Shown piece by piece: positions 1 to 9,578 of a stretch of DNA of 64,000 bases (positions are counted from its first letter, which is position 1; the number at the start of each line of letters is the position of its first letter). A program made the position numbers and the translations under genes. This DNA comes from Alphaproteobacteria bacterium (GTDB lineage: Bacteria > Pseudomonadota > Alphaproteobacteria > Micavibrionales > Micavibrionaceae): positions 1 to 64,000 of the forward strand of contig JASMHE010000001.1 of the NCBI GenBank assembly GCA_030750865.1, given 5' to 3'. Below the pieces are notes generated by a model that worked only from the letters and a program-made list of their open reading frames with translations, ran no database searches and was not told the DNA's origin.

Positions 1-2625
1 ATCGATCGAGCCGTAATAATTAGCCGGGGCGTTTACTTCCAGACCAACGATCTCGGCCGGTGTGAATGTCCATACGCCGCCACCAAGATTTGTGCCCTGA
101 TTAAAGCTGAACCCGCTATCAACGCTCTCGATACGGTATCCTGTGATTGATTCTGATCCGTCTGTATCTGTTGCCGTACCGGAGATATCAAGCGCGATCG
201 CTGTGCCTTCTTCACCGGAGGCATTCTGCGCATCCACTGTTGGCGCATCGGCAACTGCATCGACGGTCACGTCAATTGTTGTTTGTGTTTGGGCCTGATC
301 ATTATTGGCCGCTTCTGTCGCAGTCGATGTGATTTGAAGACCTGTCAGGTCAACATCACTGTCCGCAGGGGGTGTCAATGTGAAGGAGTCACTGTAATTC
401 TGACCGGCAGCCACGGTGATGCTGTATTCACCTGCATTGCCTGTTGCAGCCCAGCCCGCACCCGCGAAGCTCCAGCCTGTCGGCACGCCTGTGACTGTCA
501 ATGTCAGGGATTCTGACCCGTCTGTATCAGACAGATTTGATTCCACATCAATGGCAACCGTGCCGTCTTCGTCAACGACGGTGCTGTTTGCTGTCAATGT
601 CGGGGCATCGGCCACCGCTTCAACGGCAACAGAAATCGATGTGCTTGTTGTTGCTGTGTGCCCGTTTCCGGCTTCTGTTGTTGTCGCTGTAATATCCAGT
701 GACGGCAGATCAACATCGCTGTCCGCAGGGGGTGTCAGTGTAAAATCACCGTTAAAGCCCTGTCCGGCAGGCAGTGTCAGCTCATATGTGCCCGCACCCG
801 CAGCCACAAAACCCGGGCTGTTGAATGTCCAGCCTGTCGGCACGTTCGAAATTGTAACCGTCAGGGATTCTGATCCGTCCGTATCAACCAGATCGACCGC
901 CAGCGGCACTGTGACTGTGCCGTCTTCGTTAACGCTGGCATTTGATGCTGTGATAGATGGCGCGTCAGCTTGCGGTGTCCATGTCAGATCGACAGATGTT
1001 TGTGTTTCCGCGCTGTTATTCGCTGTTGTTGTTTCCTGATCGGTCGGTGTTTCTTGTGAGACAGACACAATATCAAGTGTAACCGTACCGCTGTAATTCG
1101 CAGGGGCATTCACTTGCAGACCCGCAAGTTCGGCCGGTGTCAGTTGCCATTCGCCGCCGCCGTTATTCTGGCCCGCAGACAATGTGAAACCGTTTGGCAC
1201 ATTCCGCACAAAAACGGCCGCAATATCTTCGGAGCCGTCTGTATCTGTCACCGCTGTTGTAATATCAAGATCAAGCGCCGTATCTTCGGCCCCTGTATCG
1301 TCTGCCGCGTTCAATGTCGGCGCATCGGCCACCGCATCCACGATAATGTCGAATGTGTCTGTTGTAACTGTTGAATCGCCGGATACTGTATCTGTGTTTG
1401 TCAGTGTGACCAGAATGTCATTTGCATCAACATCGCTGTCGGCAGGCGGCGTCAAAAGCGGGCCGCCCGTAAATGTTGTTGTACCCGCAGGAATATCTGT
1501 TGTCCATGTGCCGTTCACGGCATCATATGTGCCGCCTTGCGGATTAACAGTCCATCCGGCCGGAATGTTTGAAATCACGATTGTTGTCACGATATTGCCC
1601 GCAGCCGGTGCGTTTTTGTCTGCTGTGAATGTCAGATCAAGCGTGCCGTCTTCGTTCAATGTTGTCGGAGGCAATGTAATAGATGGCGCAGGTGTTGCCG
1701 CAGGCGCACCTTCGGCTGTTACAGGGCCGTTTTCAATCTCTTCGGCATCGTCGCCGCCAAATGCCAGTGACGTCGGGCCAATCGGACCGACAGCGCCGTC
1801 AATAGATGAACCGGGAATAGAAAACCCTTCGTCGCTGGCTGCACTTTGGAAACCAAAGCCGCCCTGACTTGCGCCTGCACCGCCGCCAGCTGTTTCACCG
1901 GCCGCCGGTTGGATCGAAGCCAATTGTTCTGCAACAGATGCCAGGTCTGTCTGGTCAAGATCTTCGATGATACTACGCTGCAGATCGCTTTCCGGTGCAT
2001 CGCGGTCTGTCATCGCCAAACGGAGATTTTCCAGCAAATCCTGCAAACGAAGCTGTTCGCCGTCCAAAAGTAATGTGGCTTGATCTGCATTTTGTTCGCC
2101 GCCATCAAAACCGCGCAGCAAAATACGGCTGCCATCATCAAATGCAATCAGGAAGATTTCGTCTTGTGCGCGTGTATCCAGAACCTGATCCAGCGCGATG
2201 TTCAGTGTGTATGTATTGTCTGCATCATAAACATAAAGGGCAATTTCGCCGTTTTCCGGTTGATCGATGATTACATTTTCACCGAAGCTCAAGGCTGTTT
2301 CACCCAGAACACCTTCGGCCTGCAACGCGTCAATCGGCGCGGCATCTGCCGCTTGTGTGCCGCCCAGCGCAGAAAGCAACGCATCTGTATTCAGCACGGA
2401 ACCGTCCGCCAGTTCCAGCACAACGCCTTCGTCTGCCAATGCTTCGAAATTCTCGATATGAACGACATTGCCATCTTTCAATGTGATTTGCAGCACGCCG
2501 TCATCCAGCAAAGCCATTGATGCGACATCACCTGTGTTGATATCCAGCACTGCGGGCGCATCGCCATCAACTGTAAGATGCAATTCCGTTGTACCTGCCG
2601 CCATATTTGTTTGATTTGCAGTCAT
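1..2625 (-). CDS. Giant repeat-type surface adhesin, N-terminal part (cut by window edge)
   Basis: An open frame of 875 codons runs from the ATG at 2625 to the window edge without a stop, so the C-terminus is missing. The first ~230 residues are acidic and resemble the prefix region of BapA/LapA-like adhesins, with motifs such as LKDGNVVHIENFEAL. A Gly/Ala-rich hinge follows at about residues 240-300, then Ig/cadherin-like domains that repeat every 119-120 residues. Each repeat carries VADAPT, NEDGT, DTDGSE and LTPPADSDVD signatures, and the Asp-rich turns suggest calcium binding. No Sec signal peptide is visible, as expected for a type I secretion substrate with a C-terminal signal, which would lie outside the window. 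GGAG lies 11 nt before the start. The likely role is surface attachment or biofilm formation. The class is clear; the exact family is inferred. Confidence 0.85.
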   Translation of the reverse strand, partial: MTANQTNMAAGTTELHLTVDGDAPAVLDINTGDVASMALLDDGVLQITLKDGNVVHIENFEALADEGVVLELADGSVLNTDALLSALGGTQAADAAPIDALQAEGVLGETALSFGENVIIDQPENGEIALYVYDADNTYTLNIALDQVLDTRAQDEIFLIAFDDGSRILLRGFDGGEQNADQATLLLDGEQLRLQDLLENLRLAMTDRDAPESDLQRSIIEDLDQTDLASVAEQLASIQPAAGETAGGGAGASQGGFGFQSAASDEGFSIPGSSIDGAVGPIGPTSLAFGGDDAEEIENGPVTAEGAPAATPAPSITLPPTTLNEDGTLDLTFTADKNAPAAGNIVTTIVISNIPAGWTVNPQGGTYDAVNGTWTTDIPAGTTTFTGGPLLTPPADSDVDANDILVTLTNTDTVSGDSTVTTDTFDIIVDAVADAPTLNAADDTGAEDTALDLDITTAVTDTDGSEDIAAVFVRNVPNGFTLSAGQNNGGGEWQLTPAELAGLQVNAPANYSGTVTLDIVSVSQETPTDQETTTANNSAETQTSVDLTWTPQADAPSITASNASVNEDGTVTVPLAVDLVDTDGSESLTVTISNVPTGWTFNSPGFVAAGAGTYELTLPAGQGFNGDFTLTPPADSDVDLPSLDITATTTEAGNGHTATTSTSISVAVEAVADAPTLTANSTVVDEDGTVAIDVESNLSDTDGSESLTLTVTGVPTGWSFAGAGWAATGNAGEYSITVAAGQNYSDSFTLTPPADSDVDLTGLQITSTATEAANNDQAQTQTTIDVTVDAVADAPTVDAQNASGEEGTAIALDISGTATDTDGSESITGYRIESVDSGFSFNQGTNLGGGVWTFTPAEIVGLEVNAPANYYGSID
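245..1330 (-). repeat. Tandem 357-360 bp units coding Ig-like adhesin domains
   Basis: The stretch coding GVADAPT-like residues recurs at about 245, 605, 962 and 1322. The spacings are 360, 357 and 360 bp, which is 120, 119 and 120 codons. The copies have diverged clearly in base sequence, so this is an old domain duplication rather than a recent perfect repeat. Confidence 0.8.
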
Positions 2626-2992
2626 TGTTACACACACTCCATAACGCTGTTTTATCCTGTTCCCGCAAAGCGCTTATCGTTCTTGTTTTATCGCTTCCGA
2701 AAATCGCTTGCCTCAGTGTTCTACATCAACATCTTCGACAATTCTAGTTACACCTCTTTGGATCGTCAGGTTTTTTAACACTTTATTAATGGTTATGTCA
2801 AGAATTATGTTAAAGTGAATCGGGGTATTCATAACCCCCGTTCATGACAGGGTGCATAGCACAAAACGGCGCGCCTTGAAACCCGCCGCACACACGCCCA
2901 CACAAAGGCCTGCAGAAACCCCGCAGCACGCCCAATATCGACCCGTATTATCTCAAGAATATAGACGATAAAAACGACAGATCATCGCCCCT
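2626..2992. other. Intergenic region between adhesin and gabD
   Basis: No credible gene is seen in this 367 bp gap. It holds the adhesin's candidate promoter and a short GC hairpin near 2821-2841 (GGGGT and ACCCC arms) without a T-tract. The half next to gabD is CA-rich on the plus strand. Confidence 0.5.
2773..2801 (-). promoter_or_regulatory. Candidate sigma-70 promoter for the adhesin gene
   Basis: Reading the minus strand, TTGACA (2801-2796) is followed 17 bp later by TTAAAA (2778-2773). It lies about 150 nt before the adhesin start. The -35 box is perfect and the -10 box is poor. Confidence 0.35.
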
Positions 2993-4450
2993 TTAGGACT
3001 CCAGCCCGCCAACCAGAATATATTTTAATTCCGTGAAATCTTCGATTCCGTATTTTGACCCTTCGCGGCCAACACCCGATTCCTTGATACCGCCAAACGG
3101 CACGGCCTCGCCGGAAACCACAGGCTCGTTCACAGCAACCATGCCATATTCCAGCGCTTCGGAGACACGGAACGTCTGCCCCAGATCCTGCGTATAGAAA
3201 TAAGAGGCCAAACCATATTGCGTATCATTGGCCGCCGCAATCGCCTCTTTTTCATCATGGAACCGGAACAGCCCCGCCACAGGACCGAATGTTTCTTCCT
3301 GTTTTAACATCATATCGTCTGTCATACCGGTCAATAAGGTCGGCTGGTAAAACAGATCACCGGCCGCATGCGTATCACCGCCCGTCATCAGCTTGGCTCC
3401 TTTGGCAACTGCGTCCTTGACATGACGGTCCACTTTTTCCAGTCCGTCCGTGTTGATCAGCGGCCCGATTGTCACGCCATCCTGATCCCCATGCCCGATT
3501 TTCAGCTCCTCAATCTTTTGCTTCAACTTGGCCGCAAAAACGTCATACACACTATCCTGCACATAAATACGGTTCGCGCAGACACATGTCTGACCCGCAT
3601 TCCGGAACTTACAGACCATCGCGCCCTCGACGGCTTTGTCCAGATCGGCGCTTTCAAACACAATAAACGGCGCATTACCGCCCAGCTCCAGCGATATTTT
3701 CTTGACGGTATCGGCACTCTGCCGCATCAAAATCTTGCCGACTTCCGTTGATCCGGTGAACGAGATTTTCCGCACATCCTTATGCGTCGTCAGTGTTTCG
3801 CCGATTTCTTTGGCATTCTGTCCGGTCACGATATTGAACACACCTGCGGGCAGGCCCGCTTGTTCGGCCAGTGCCGCCAGCGCAAGCGCCGATAACGGCG
3901 TATCTTCGGCCGGCTTCACGACCACCGCACACCCCGCCGCCAGCGCCGGTGCAACTTTGCGCGTAATCATGGCCGAGGGGAAGTTCCACGGCGTGATCGC
4001 GCCGACAACGCCGACCGCTTCGCGCGTGACAATCACACGGGCATCGGCTTTGTGCGTCGGAATAACATCACCATACACACGCTTTGCTTCTTCGGCATAC
4101 CATTCCACAAAGCTTGCCCCATACAGAATTTCGCCGCGCGCCTCGGCAAACGGTTTACCTTGTTCGGCCGTCAACAGCGCCCCCAGCGCGTCGGCCTGCG
4201 CCACAATCAAGTCTTTCCATTTCGACAATATAACGCTGCGCTCTTTGGCCGTTTTGGCTTTCCAGCGCACCATCGCATTTTTCGCGGCCGCGATCGCACG
4301 TTCGGTTTCCGCCGCCCCCATATCGGCCACATCGGCCAAATGCGTACCGTCGGCAGGATTGCGCACGGCAAATGTCTTGCCCGAATCGGCATTAAACCAT
4401 TCTCCGTTGATATATGCCTGTGACCGTACCAAATCGCTATAATCCTGCAT
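2993..4450 (-). CDS. gabD: NAD(P)-dependent succinate-semialdehyde dehydrogenase
   Basis: A 485-residue aldehyde dehydrogenase that oxidises succinate semialdehyde to succinate in the last step of the GABA shunt. The catalytic cysteine lies in NAGQTCVCANR (about residue 287) and the general base glutamate in LELGGNAPF (about 254). The Rossmann segment has the TPWNFP motif and FTGSTEVGK, as in GabD. Length and the C-terminal GGIKESGVGREGSKYG match the family. The start at 4450 is chosen because GGAGG lies 8 nt upstream; an in-frame ATG at 4477 lacks this. There is no gabT next to it, so it seems to be transcribed alone. Related aldehyde substrates, for example glutarate semialdehyde, cannot be excluded. 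Confidence 0.92.
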   Translation of the reverse strand: MQDYSDLVRSQAYINGEWFNADSGKTFAVRNPADGTHLADVADMGAAETERAIAAAKNAMVRWKAKTAKERSVILSKWKDLIVAQADALGALLTAEQGKPFAEARGEILYGASFVEWYAEEAKRVYGDVIPTHKADARVIVTREAVGVVGAITPWNFPSAMITRKVAPALAAGCAVVVKPAEDTPLSALALAALAEQAGLPAGVFNIVTGQNAKEIGETLTTHKDVRKISFTGSTEVGKILMRQSADTVKKISLELGGNAPFIVFESADLDKAVEGAMVCKFRNAGQTCVCANRIYVQDSVYDVFAAKLKQKIEELKIGHGDQDGVTIGPLINTDGLEKVDRHVKDAVAKGAKLMTGGDTHAAGDLFYQPTLLTGMTDDMMLKQEETFGPVAGLFRFHDEKEAIAAANDTQYGLASYFYTQDLGQTFRVSEALEYGMVAVNEPVVSGEAVPFGGIKESGVGREGSKYGIEDFTELKYILVGGLES

Positions 4451-5538
4451 GAAATCCTCCCGCTTGTGTGATGGCATTTATAATGGCATTTGCATTGATG
4501 ATAACCCCGCTTACGCCGCGACATTACGATGCTACGATGTCATGCGGATTGTTATCATCATTGACCGGATCATACACCATCGCCGCGTGCAAATAAACCA
4601 TTCCGCACCCGCCGACACAGCATCACATATGATCGGTGCATACAATCGGCGTACACCAATCGCGCGCGCGCTCACATACACGATCTCATACACGGCCACA
4701 TGCACGATCACACACAGTCAGCGCACACGACCACCGGCGACCACTGGCGCCCCCTCAGGTTCATATCGCAAAGGCTCATATCTCCCAAAGACTCACCCGA
4801 AGACCCCCTCCTCCCAATCACACACAAAACACGCACAAAACACACGCTGGCCGCCTCAGAATCCCATCCCCGCAATTTCATCCCTCGCAATTGCATCCTC
4901 GCAACCGTACCCCTCAAACAGGCGCGCCACGTCTAAAAACCACCGTTCCAATCACAGCCATCACCCCATCCAGTTATGCACGCCGCGCCAAAACCCCGCC
5001 CTCCAATCACGACCGCAACACCAAAACTCCGCCCAGCCTCAAAACAATATGTAAACAAAAGGCTTGCACGAACGCGATTCGCACGGCATGATTCCTGTAA
5101 AATCACTGGCCGAATCCCGAAAAAGGAATCGAATCTGTCTCCTTTTTTCGTATTTTTTTCTTTGACAATATTTCCAGAATCCCATAGAAAACCATGATTC
5201 TGAAAAATAAACCCGCTCTTAAATAGGGTTTTTTCATTTTTTTCAAATTTTTTTATCTTGTGCGTATCCTGTGGAAAAAGATGTGCACGAGTCGGATTCA
5301 TACAACGATTCCAAGCTGCTATTTCTTGTAATAATATTTCAACAGGTGCGCCTTTATTGGAAAAAAGTTACAAAAAAGTGAAAAAAGGACTCGACTCACC
5401 CCGCGATCAGAGTCATATTTGGATTGTCAGCGGGACACGCCGACCTTTTTAAAAACAAGTTCTTTTGAACGCGGGATTAAAGAGTTCGGGATTTAAAAAT
5501 TTCGACATCGTTTTTTTTAAATTGCCCGTTTTGACAAT

Positions 5539-5558
5539 GAACGGTTTGGTCACCGTTC
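5539..5558. promoter_or_regulatory. Inverted repeat beside a TTGACA box, candidate operator
   Basis: GAACGGT (5539-5545) and ACCGTTC (5552-5558) are perfect inverted arms with a 6-nt spacer. A TTGACA hexamer at 5531-5536 abuts them. No gene starts shortly downstream, so the regulated transcript would be non-coding or absent. Confidence 0.3.
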
Positions 5559-6011
5559 GGGTTCTTCGGACAAAGGACTTTAAGCACCGGGATGTAAAAG
5601 GCAGATAGTTAAGATTTGCATTTATGTAGGTTTTTGATTTTTTGTTTGTTTACATTCACGACTTGAATGTTCCCGTAAGAGCTTAAGAGACATATGGCGC
5701 TGTTACGGTTGCTTTGCTAATGGCCTGTGGTCGTGCACATGAAAACATTTGTTTGGCAGGGCAAGAATACAGCAAGCGTACAATAAACATATGATCTCGA
5801 ATTGTTTGTCTGTGATTGCAAGAGGGCAAGCGTGTGGTCTAATCTGCCACAATAAATAAAGAGCAGACGGGGGTTCGTCTGCAACCGCACAAAAGACAAG
5901 CAGGTCGCTCCTGTGTCTATGATGTGAGGCTCGATTTAAGCGATGATCTCTTGATCATTACACATATGACTTGTTCATACGGTAATTGTTCAACGAGAAT
6001 GCTTCCCAAAC

Positions 6012-6099
6012 AAAGGTGCCGACGCCTTTTCTGTATTGTGTATTTATCTTTCGGGATATTTGCTTCAATGTCAGAATATAGGGTGTCGGCACTTTTTTT
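6012..6099 (+). ncRNA. Long hairpin ending in a T-run, candidate structured RNA
   Basis: The arms at 6012-6026 and 6082-6096 pair over 15 bp, allowing G-U pairs, around a 55-nt loop. The 3' arm runs directly into a run of seven T (6093-6099). This is the form of a terminated structured transcript or an unusually long-looped terminator. No upstream gene on the plus strand explains a terminator here. Confidence 0.35.
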
Positions 6100-6330
6100 G
6101 TTTTCAGCGCCCTTTTTCTCCTCTCGCTTTCTTCTGCCACCCCGTTCCGCCACCTTTTTCTGCGGCCCTTTTCTGTCGCCCCCTTCTGTCGTCATGCATA
6201 TTATCCGCACACCCGCAAAAGCCGTCATATTTTTGTGGAAATAAAGCGCAAAAGAGTGCTATAACCCTCTTATTGTTCAAAGAAAGAAACTGTCACGATC
6301 CGTAATGCGGGCCGGACCACAAGAAAAATC

Positions 6331-6867
6331 ATGGCAATCGACTTTAACAAATTACGCGTCCTTATTATTGAAGACACCCTGCCGATGGCAAAGCTGATGT
6401 CATCTGTGCTGACTTCGCTCGGCGCAACAGACATCACCTTACAACCCAACGGCGAAACCGGCTTCGAAGCCTTCTGCCGCACCAATCCGGATATTGTCAT
6501 CGCAGACTGGGAAATGTCACCGATGAACGGCATTGCATTAACGCGGCTGATCCGCACCGATACGCGGTCGCCCAACCGCATGGTACCCATTATCCTTGTC
6601 ACCGGTTACAGCGCCCTGATCCGCGTCGCCGAAGCCCGCGATAGCGGCGTGACCGAATTTCTGGTCAAACCATTTTCCGCGTCCGACATTTCAAAACGCA
6701 TCGCCCATGTGATTAATAAACCGCGTGATTTCATTGATACGGCCGATTATTTCGGGCCAGATCGCCGCCGCCGGACATTGCCGAACTTCAAAGGGCCGTT
6801 CCGCCGCGCCGATGATCAGGCCAATTTACGCGGCAAAGATTCCGAATATAATTTAGGCTGGGGCTGA
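6331..6867 (+). CDS. Stand-alone receiver-domain response regulator with Arg-rich tail
   Basis: The 178-residue protein is a CheY-like receiver domain (about residues 8-128) with the full active site: E14 and D15, phospho-acceptor D59 in IADWEM, T91 and K113 in FLVKPF. After the domain come ~50 basic residues with DYFGPDRRRR and FRRADDQ, and no DNA-binding domain. Single-domain receivers with this kind of tail are common in alphaproteobacteria, where they act in phosphorelays or motility control. No histidine kinase lies nearby, so the partner is unknown. The gene stands alone after a long non-coding stretch and its Shine-Dalgarno is weak. Confidence in the domain is high; the pathway cannot be stated. 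Confidence 0.85.
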   Translation: MAIDFNKLRVLIIEDTLPMAKLMSSVLTSLGATDITLQPNGETGFEAFCRTNPDIVIADWEMSPMNGIALTRLIRTDTRSPNRMVPIILVTGYSALIRVAEARDSGVTEFLVKPFSASDISKRIAHVINKPRDFIDTADYFGPDRRRRTLPNFKGPFRRADDQANLRGKDSEYNLGWG

Positions 6868-7022
6868 TATCAGCATCCCCACCCTTTTACATTTGTATTT
6901 CCTGTCATAAAAATATCATAAGAACATCGTGAAAAGCGGCGCGGCCAGCGCGGCAGACAACACAAAAAGGCAGCGCACCCGAGACGACCCACCGTGCCCG
7001 ACACCCGTCTCGCTCGCGCAGG

Positions 7023-7418
7023 TTAGTACGGACGCAGGACCGCAGATTTCATATCATGCTGCTTGGCGTAGTTATCGCGCGCTTCGAGCATACGATCGCT
7101 TACTTTGCTGCCAAGCGACGTGCCATCTACAAACGGACCCACATTCATCATCAACCCCAATGGCAGTCCGCCGATGGCAGACCACATAAGGCCTGCGCCC
7201 AAGCCGCTTTTGACATCGCCCATTACGGCACCGGCTACTGTACAAAATGCCGTTGTCAATGCCGTTCCTTTGGCAAGCGCCACGCCCGTATCCACAACAG
7301 CATCGGCAATCGGTGCGCCATAATGCAATGTATTGACGACAGCACTATCCTTCAAATGATCAAGTCCTTTTATCGCCTGACTAAAATGTTCGGATATTCC
7401 ATTTATAACACTGTCCAT
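7023..7418 (-). CDS. Small hypothetical protein, Gly/Ala-rich with hydrophobic centre
   Basis: I do not recognise this 131-residue protein. CGGAGAAATAAG just before the ATG is a good ribosome-binding site, which supports a real gene. The centre (about residues 30-95) is rich in Ala, Gly and Val, for example AVVDTGVALAKG and GAGLMWSAIGGLPLG. It could form one or two membrane segments or a glycine-zipper-like hairpin. The C-terminus is charged (EARDNYAKQHD). It is monocistronic. The serA terminator at 7501-7533 lies just upstream and points towards it. Confidence 0.6.
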   Translation of the reverse strand: MDSVINGISEHFSQAIKGLDHLKDSAVVNTLHYGAPIADAVVDTGVALAKGTALTTAFCTVAGAVMGDVKSGLGAGLMWSAIGGLPLGLMMNVGPFVDGTSLGSKVSDRMLEARDNYAKQHDMKSAVLRPY

Positions 7419-7500
7419 CTTATTTCTCCGCTTTGTTTTTTACATATTATTTATATGTATAATACACAGCGATAAAATATATGTCAAATTTAAACACATA

Positions 7501-7533
7501 AAAAAACCGCACCTTCCTGAAAAGCGCGGTTTT
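7501..7533 (-). terminator. Rho-independent terminator of serA
   Basis: On the minus strand an AAAACCGC...GCGGTTTT stem (7533-7526 with 7510-7503) is followed by further T. It lies about 50 nt past the serA stop. Confidence 0.8.
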
Positions 7534-7585
7534 CCTGCATTCTTACAATGATCTTTGCATCAAGCGGCCTATGCCGCCGCGCCGA

Positions 7586-9163
7586 TCAAAATCGCAATTC
7601 GATCAACTGCTTCACTTGTGGCAAGGCTTCCAGCTTGGCCAGTACGTCTTTGCTGATATCACCGTCAACCGCGACCAGCGCCACCGCGCCGCCCTCGGAT
7701 TCTTTACGGCCCAGACGGAAATCCGCAATGTTGCAGCCCGCATCACCCAGAACCGAACCAACACCGCCCACAAGGCCGGGTGTATCTTCGTTTCTGATGA
7801 ACAGCATGTTCGGTGATACCGCCGCTTCGATCGCAACACCTTCGATATCGACGATGCGCGGCTCTTTAGACGCAAATAATGTGCCCGCCACAGACCGGGT
7901 GCGGTTATCGGTTGTCACCGTAATCTTGATTGCAGACGGGAAGTCATCACATGTATCTGTCTTTGTTTCCGCCACTTTGATCCCGCGCGCTTCGGCGACC
8001 TCAACGGCATTGACCATATTCACATTATCCAGCAGCGGTTTCAAAAAGGCCGACAACGCCATTGATGATAGCGGCTTGGTATTCAGCTTCGTCACCGCGC
8101 CCTGAAACTCAATCTCGACTTTCTGCACGGCATGGCTTGTGATTTGGCCGGAAAAACTGCCCAGCTGTTCGGCCAAGCTCAGATATGGTTTCAGTTTTGG
8201 TGCTTCTTCGGCTGTCACAGACGGCATGTTCAGTGCATTTGTCACCGCACCGTCAATCAGATATTCGCTCATTTGCTCGGCAACCTGAATGGCCACATTG
8301 ACCTGCGCTTCTGTTGTCGATGCACCCAGATGCGGCGTGCAAACCAGATTCGGATGACCGAACAGAATATTTTCTTTTGCAGGCTCGACCTCGAACACAT
8401 CCAGACCGGCTGCGGCCACTTTGCCGCTATCCAGTGCGTCTTTCAGATCGGCTTCGTTAATCAGACCACCACGCGCACAGTTTACAATACGCACGCCGTC
8501 TTTCATCTTGGCAAAGGCATCCTTGCTTATAATACCGCGTGTTTTATCGTTCAGCGGTGTATGCAACGTAATGAAATCAGATTTGGCAAACAGCTCGTCC
8601 AGTTCAACCTTTTTGACTCCCAGCTCCACGGCACGCTCCGGTGTCAGGAACGGATCAAATGCAATCACATTCATCTTCAGGCCCAGCGCGCGGTTTGCGG
8701 CGATCGCACCGATATTCCCGCAACCGATGACGCCCAATGTTTTCCCGTACAGCTCTGCGCCCATAAATTTGGATTTTTCCCATTTGCCCGCATGTGTTGA
8801 TGCACTGGCCTGTGGAATCTGGCGCGCCACCGCAAACAACATCGCAATGGCATGTTCGGCTGTTGTAATGGAATTGCCGAACGGCGTGTTCATCACGACG
8901 ACACCGGCCTGTGTTGCCGCTTTGACATCAATATTGTCAACACCGATACCGGCGCGGCCAATGACCTTCAGATTGGTCGCCGCTTCCAGAATTTCCGGCG
9001 TAACTGTCGTGCTGGAGCGGATCGCAAGGCCGTCATAATTGCCGATCACCTGCTTTAATTCTTCCGGCGACATGCCCGGCTTCACATCAACATCGACACC
9101 GTTATTTTGGAAAATTTCTGCGGCAAGCGGGTTCATTTTATCTGAAATTAAGACCTTTGGCAT
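7586..9163 (-). CDS. serA: D-3-phosphoglycerate dehydrogenase
   Basis: A 525-residue enzyme of the first committed step of serine synthesis, oxidising 3-phosphoglycerate to 3-phosphohydroxypyruvate with NAD. The substrate domain starts MPKVLISDKMNPLAAEIF. The NAD-binding Rossmann motif GCGNIGA is near residue 146. The catalytic region includes NCARGGLINE and the histidine in TPHLGASTTEAQ. The C-terminus has the intervening (ASB) domain and a final ACT domain with EDTPGLVGGVGSVLG, typical of the long form that can be inhibited by serine. The start at 9163 matches family N-termini and has a purine-rich site (GAGAAAGAGAG). The frame extends to 9247, but that extension is not conserved-looking. 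serC and serB follow further right. Confidence 0.95.
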   Translation of the reverse strand: MPKVLISDKMNPLAAEIFQNNGVDVDVKPGMSPEELKQVIGNYDGLAIRSSTTVTPEILEAATNLKVIGRAGIGVDNIDVKAATQAGVVVMNTPFGNSITTAEHAIAMLFAVARQIPQASASTHAGKWEKSKFMGAELYGKTLGVIGCGNIGAIAANRALGLKMNVIAFDPFLTPERAVELGVKKVELDELFAKSDFITLHTPLNDKTRGIISKDAFAKMKDGVRIVNCARGGLINEADLKDALDSGKVAAAGLDVFEVEPAKENILFGHPNLVCTPHLGASTTEAQVNVAIQVAEQMSEYLIDGAVTNALNMPSVTAEEAPKLKPYLSLAEQLGSFSGQITSHAVQKVEIEFQGAVTKLNTKPLSSMALSAFLKPLLDNVNMVNAVEVAEARGIKVAETKTDTCDDFPSAIKITVTTDNRTRSVAGTLFASKEPRIVDIEGVAIEAAVSPNMLFIRNEDTPGLVGGVGSVLGDAGCNIADFRLGRKESEGGAVALVAVDGDISKDVLAKLEALPQVKQLIELRF

Positions 9164-9578
9164 AACTGCTCTCTTTCTCTTTTGTAAATATGATGTGACT
9201 GACCAGCGCGCATGTCCTGCACACATCCCTTTATTACCGTGCTGCAATGCAACGCCTCACCTCTTCTTAGGCAACAGGCGGCCATCAATCAAGTGCTTTT
9301 TCGGCGAAAGCCGGGTTTTACAGACTTTTCATAGTTCGCCTACAAATAAAACGCGGGTCAAACACAAATCACATGCGGGCCAAACGCGAACTGTAAAAGG
9401 AAACCAAAAATAAGATCAGGCATGAAAACCAGACACAAACCGGACCGCCAGCGCCTATACCGGTCACCGCACAGACCCTGCGCATAAACAAGCACAAACA
9501 AACAACCCGATCGTCAACCATATCGACGATCAGACCGATCCTTACACAATGAAAAGAGAAAAAGCAGCAAGCCGCTCT
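9164..9578. other. Intergenic region upstream of serA
   Basis: No credible gene is seen in this 415 bp gap. It presumably carries the serA promoter. The stretch 9340-9560 is A/C-rich on the plus strand, like other long gaps in this window. Confidence 0.5.

Larger units (their letters stand above)
4451..6330. other. Long non-coding region (1.9 kb)
   Basis: No frame here has convincing coding character. From about 4500 to 5090 the plus strand is strongly C/A-rich with short CACAC-like runs. From about 5100 the composition turns AT-rich. It contains a weak promoter-like TTGACA-17-TAGAAA at 5162-5190 (+), an inverted repeat at 5539-5558 beside another TTGACA, a 7-bp hairpin at 5863-5882 and a long inverted repeat ending in a T-run at 6012-6099. 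From about 6105 to 6195 the plus strand is almost all pyrimidine. These could be small RNA genes or remnants of lost genes. Confidence 0.6.

Noticed and set aside
4449-5054. A 201-codon plus-strand frame in the C/A-rich gap
   Set aside because: The product is dominated by Thr, Pro, His, Ser and Arg as expected from C/A-rich bases in any frame. There is no ribosome-binding site and the start overlaps the gabD leader.
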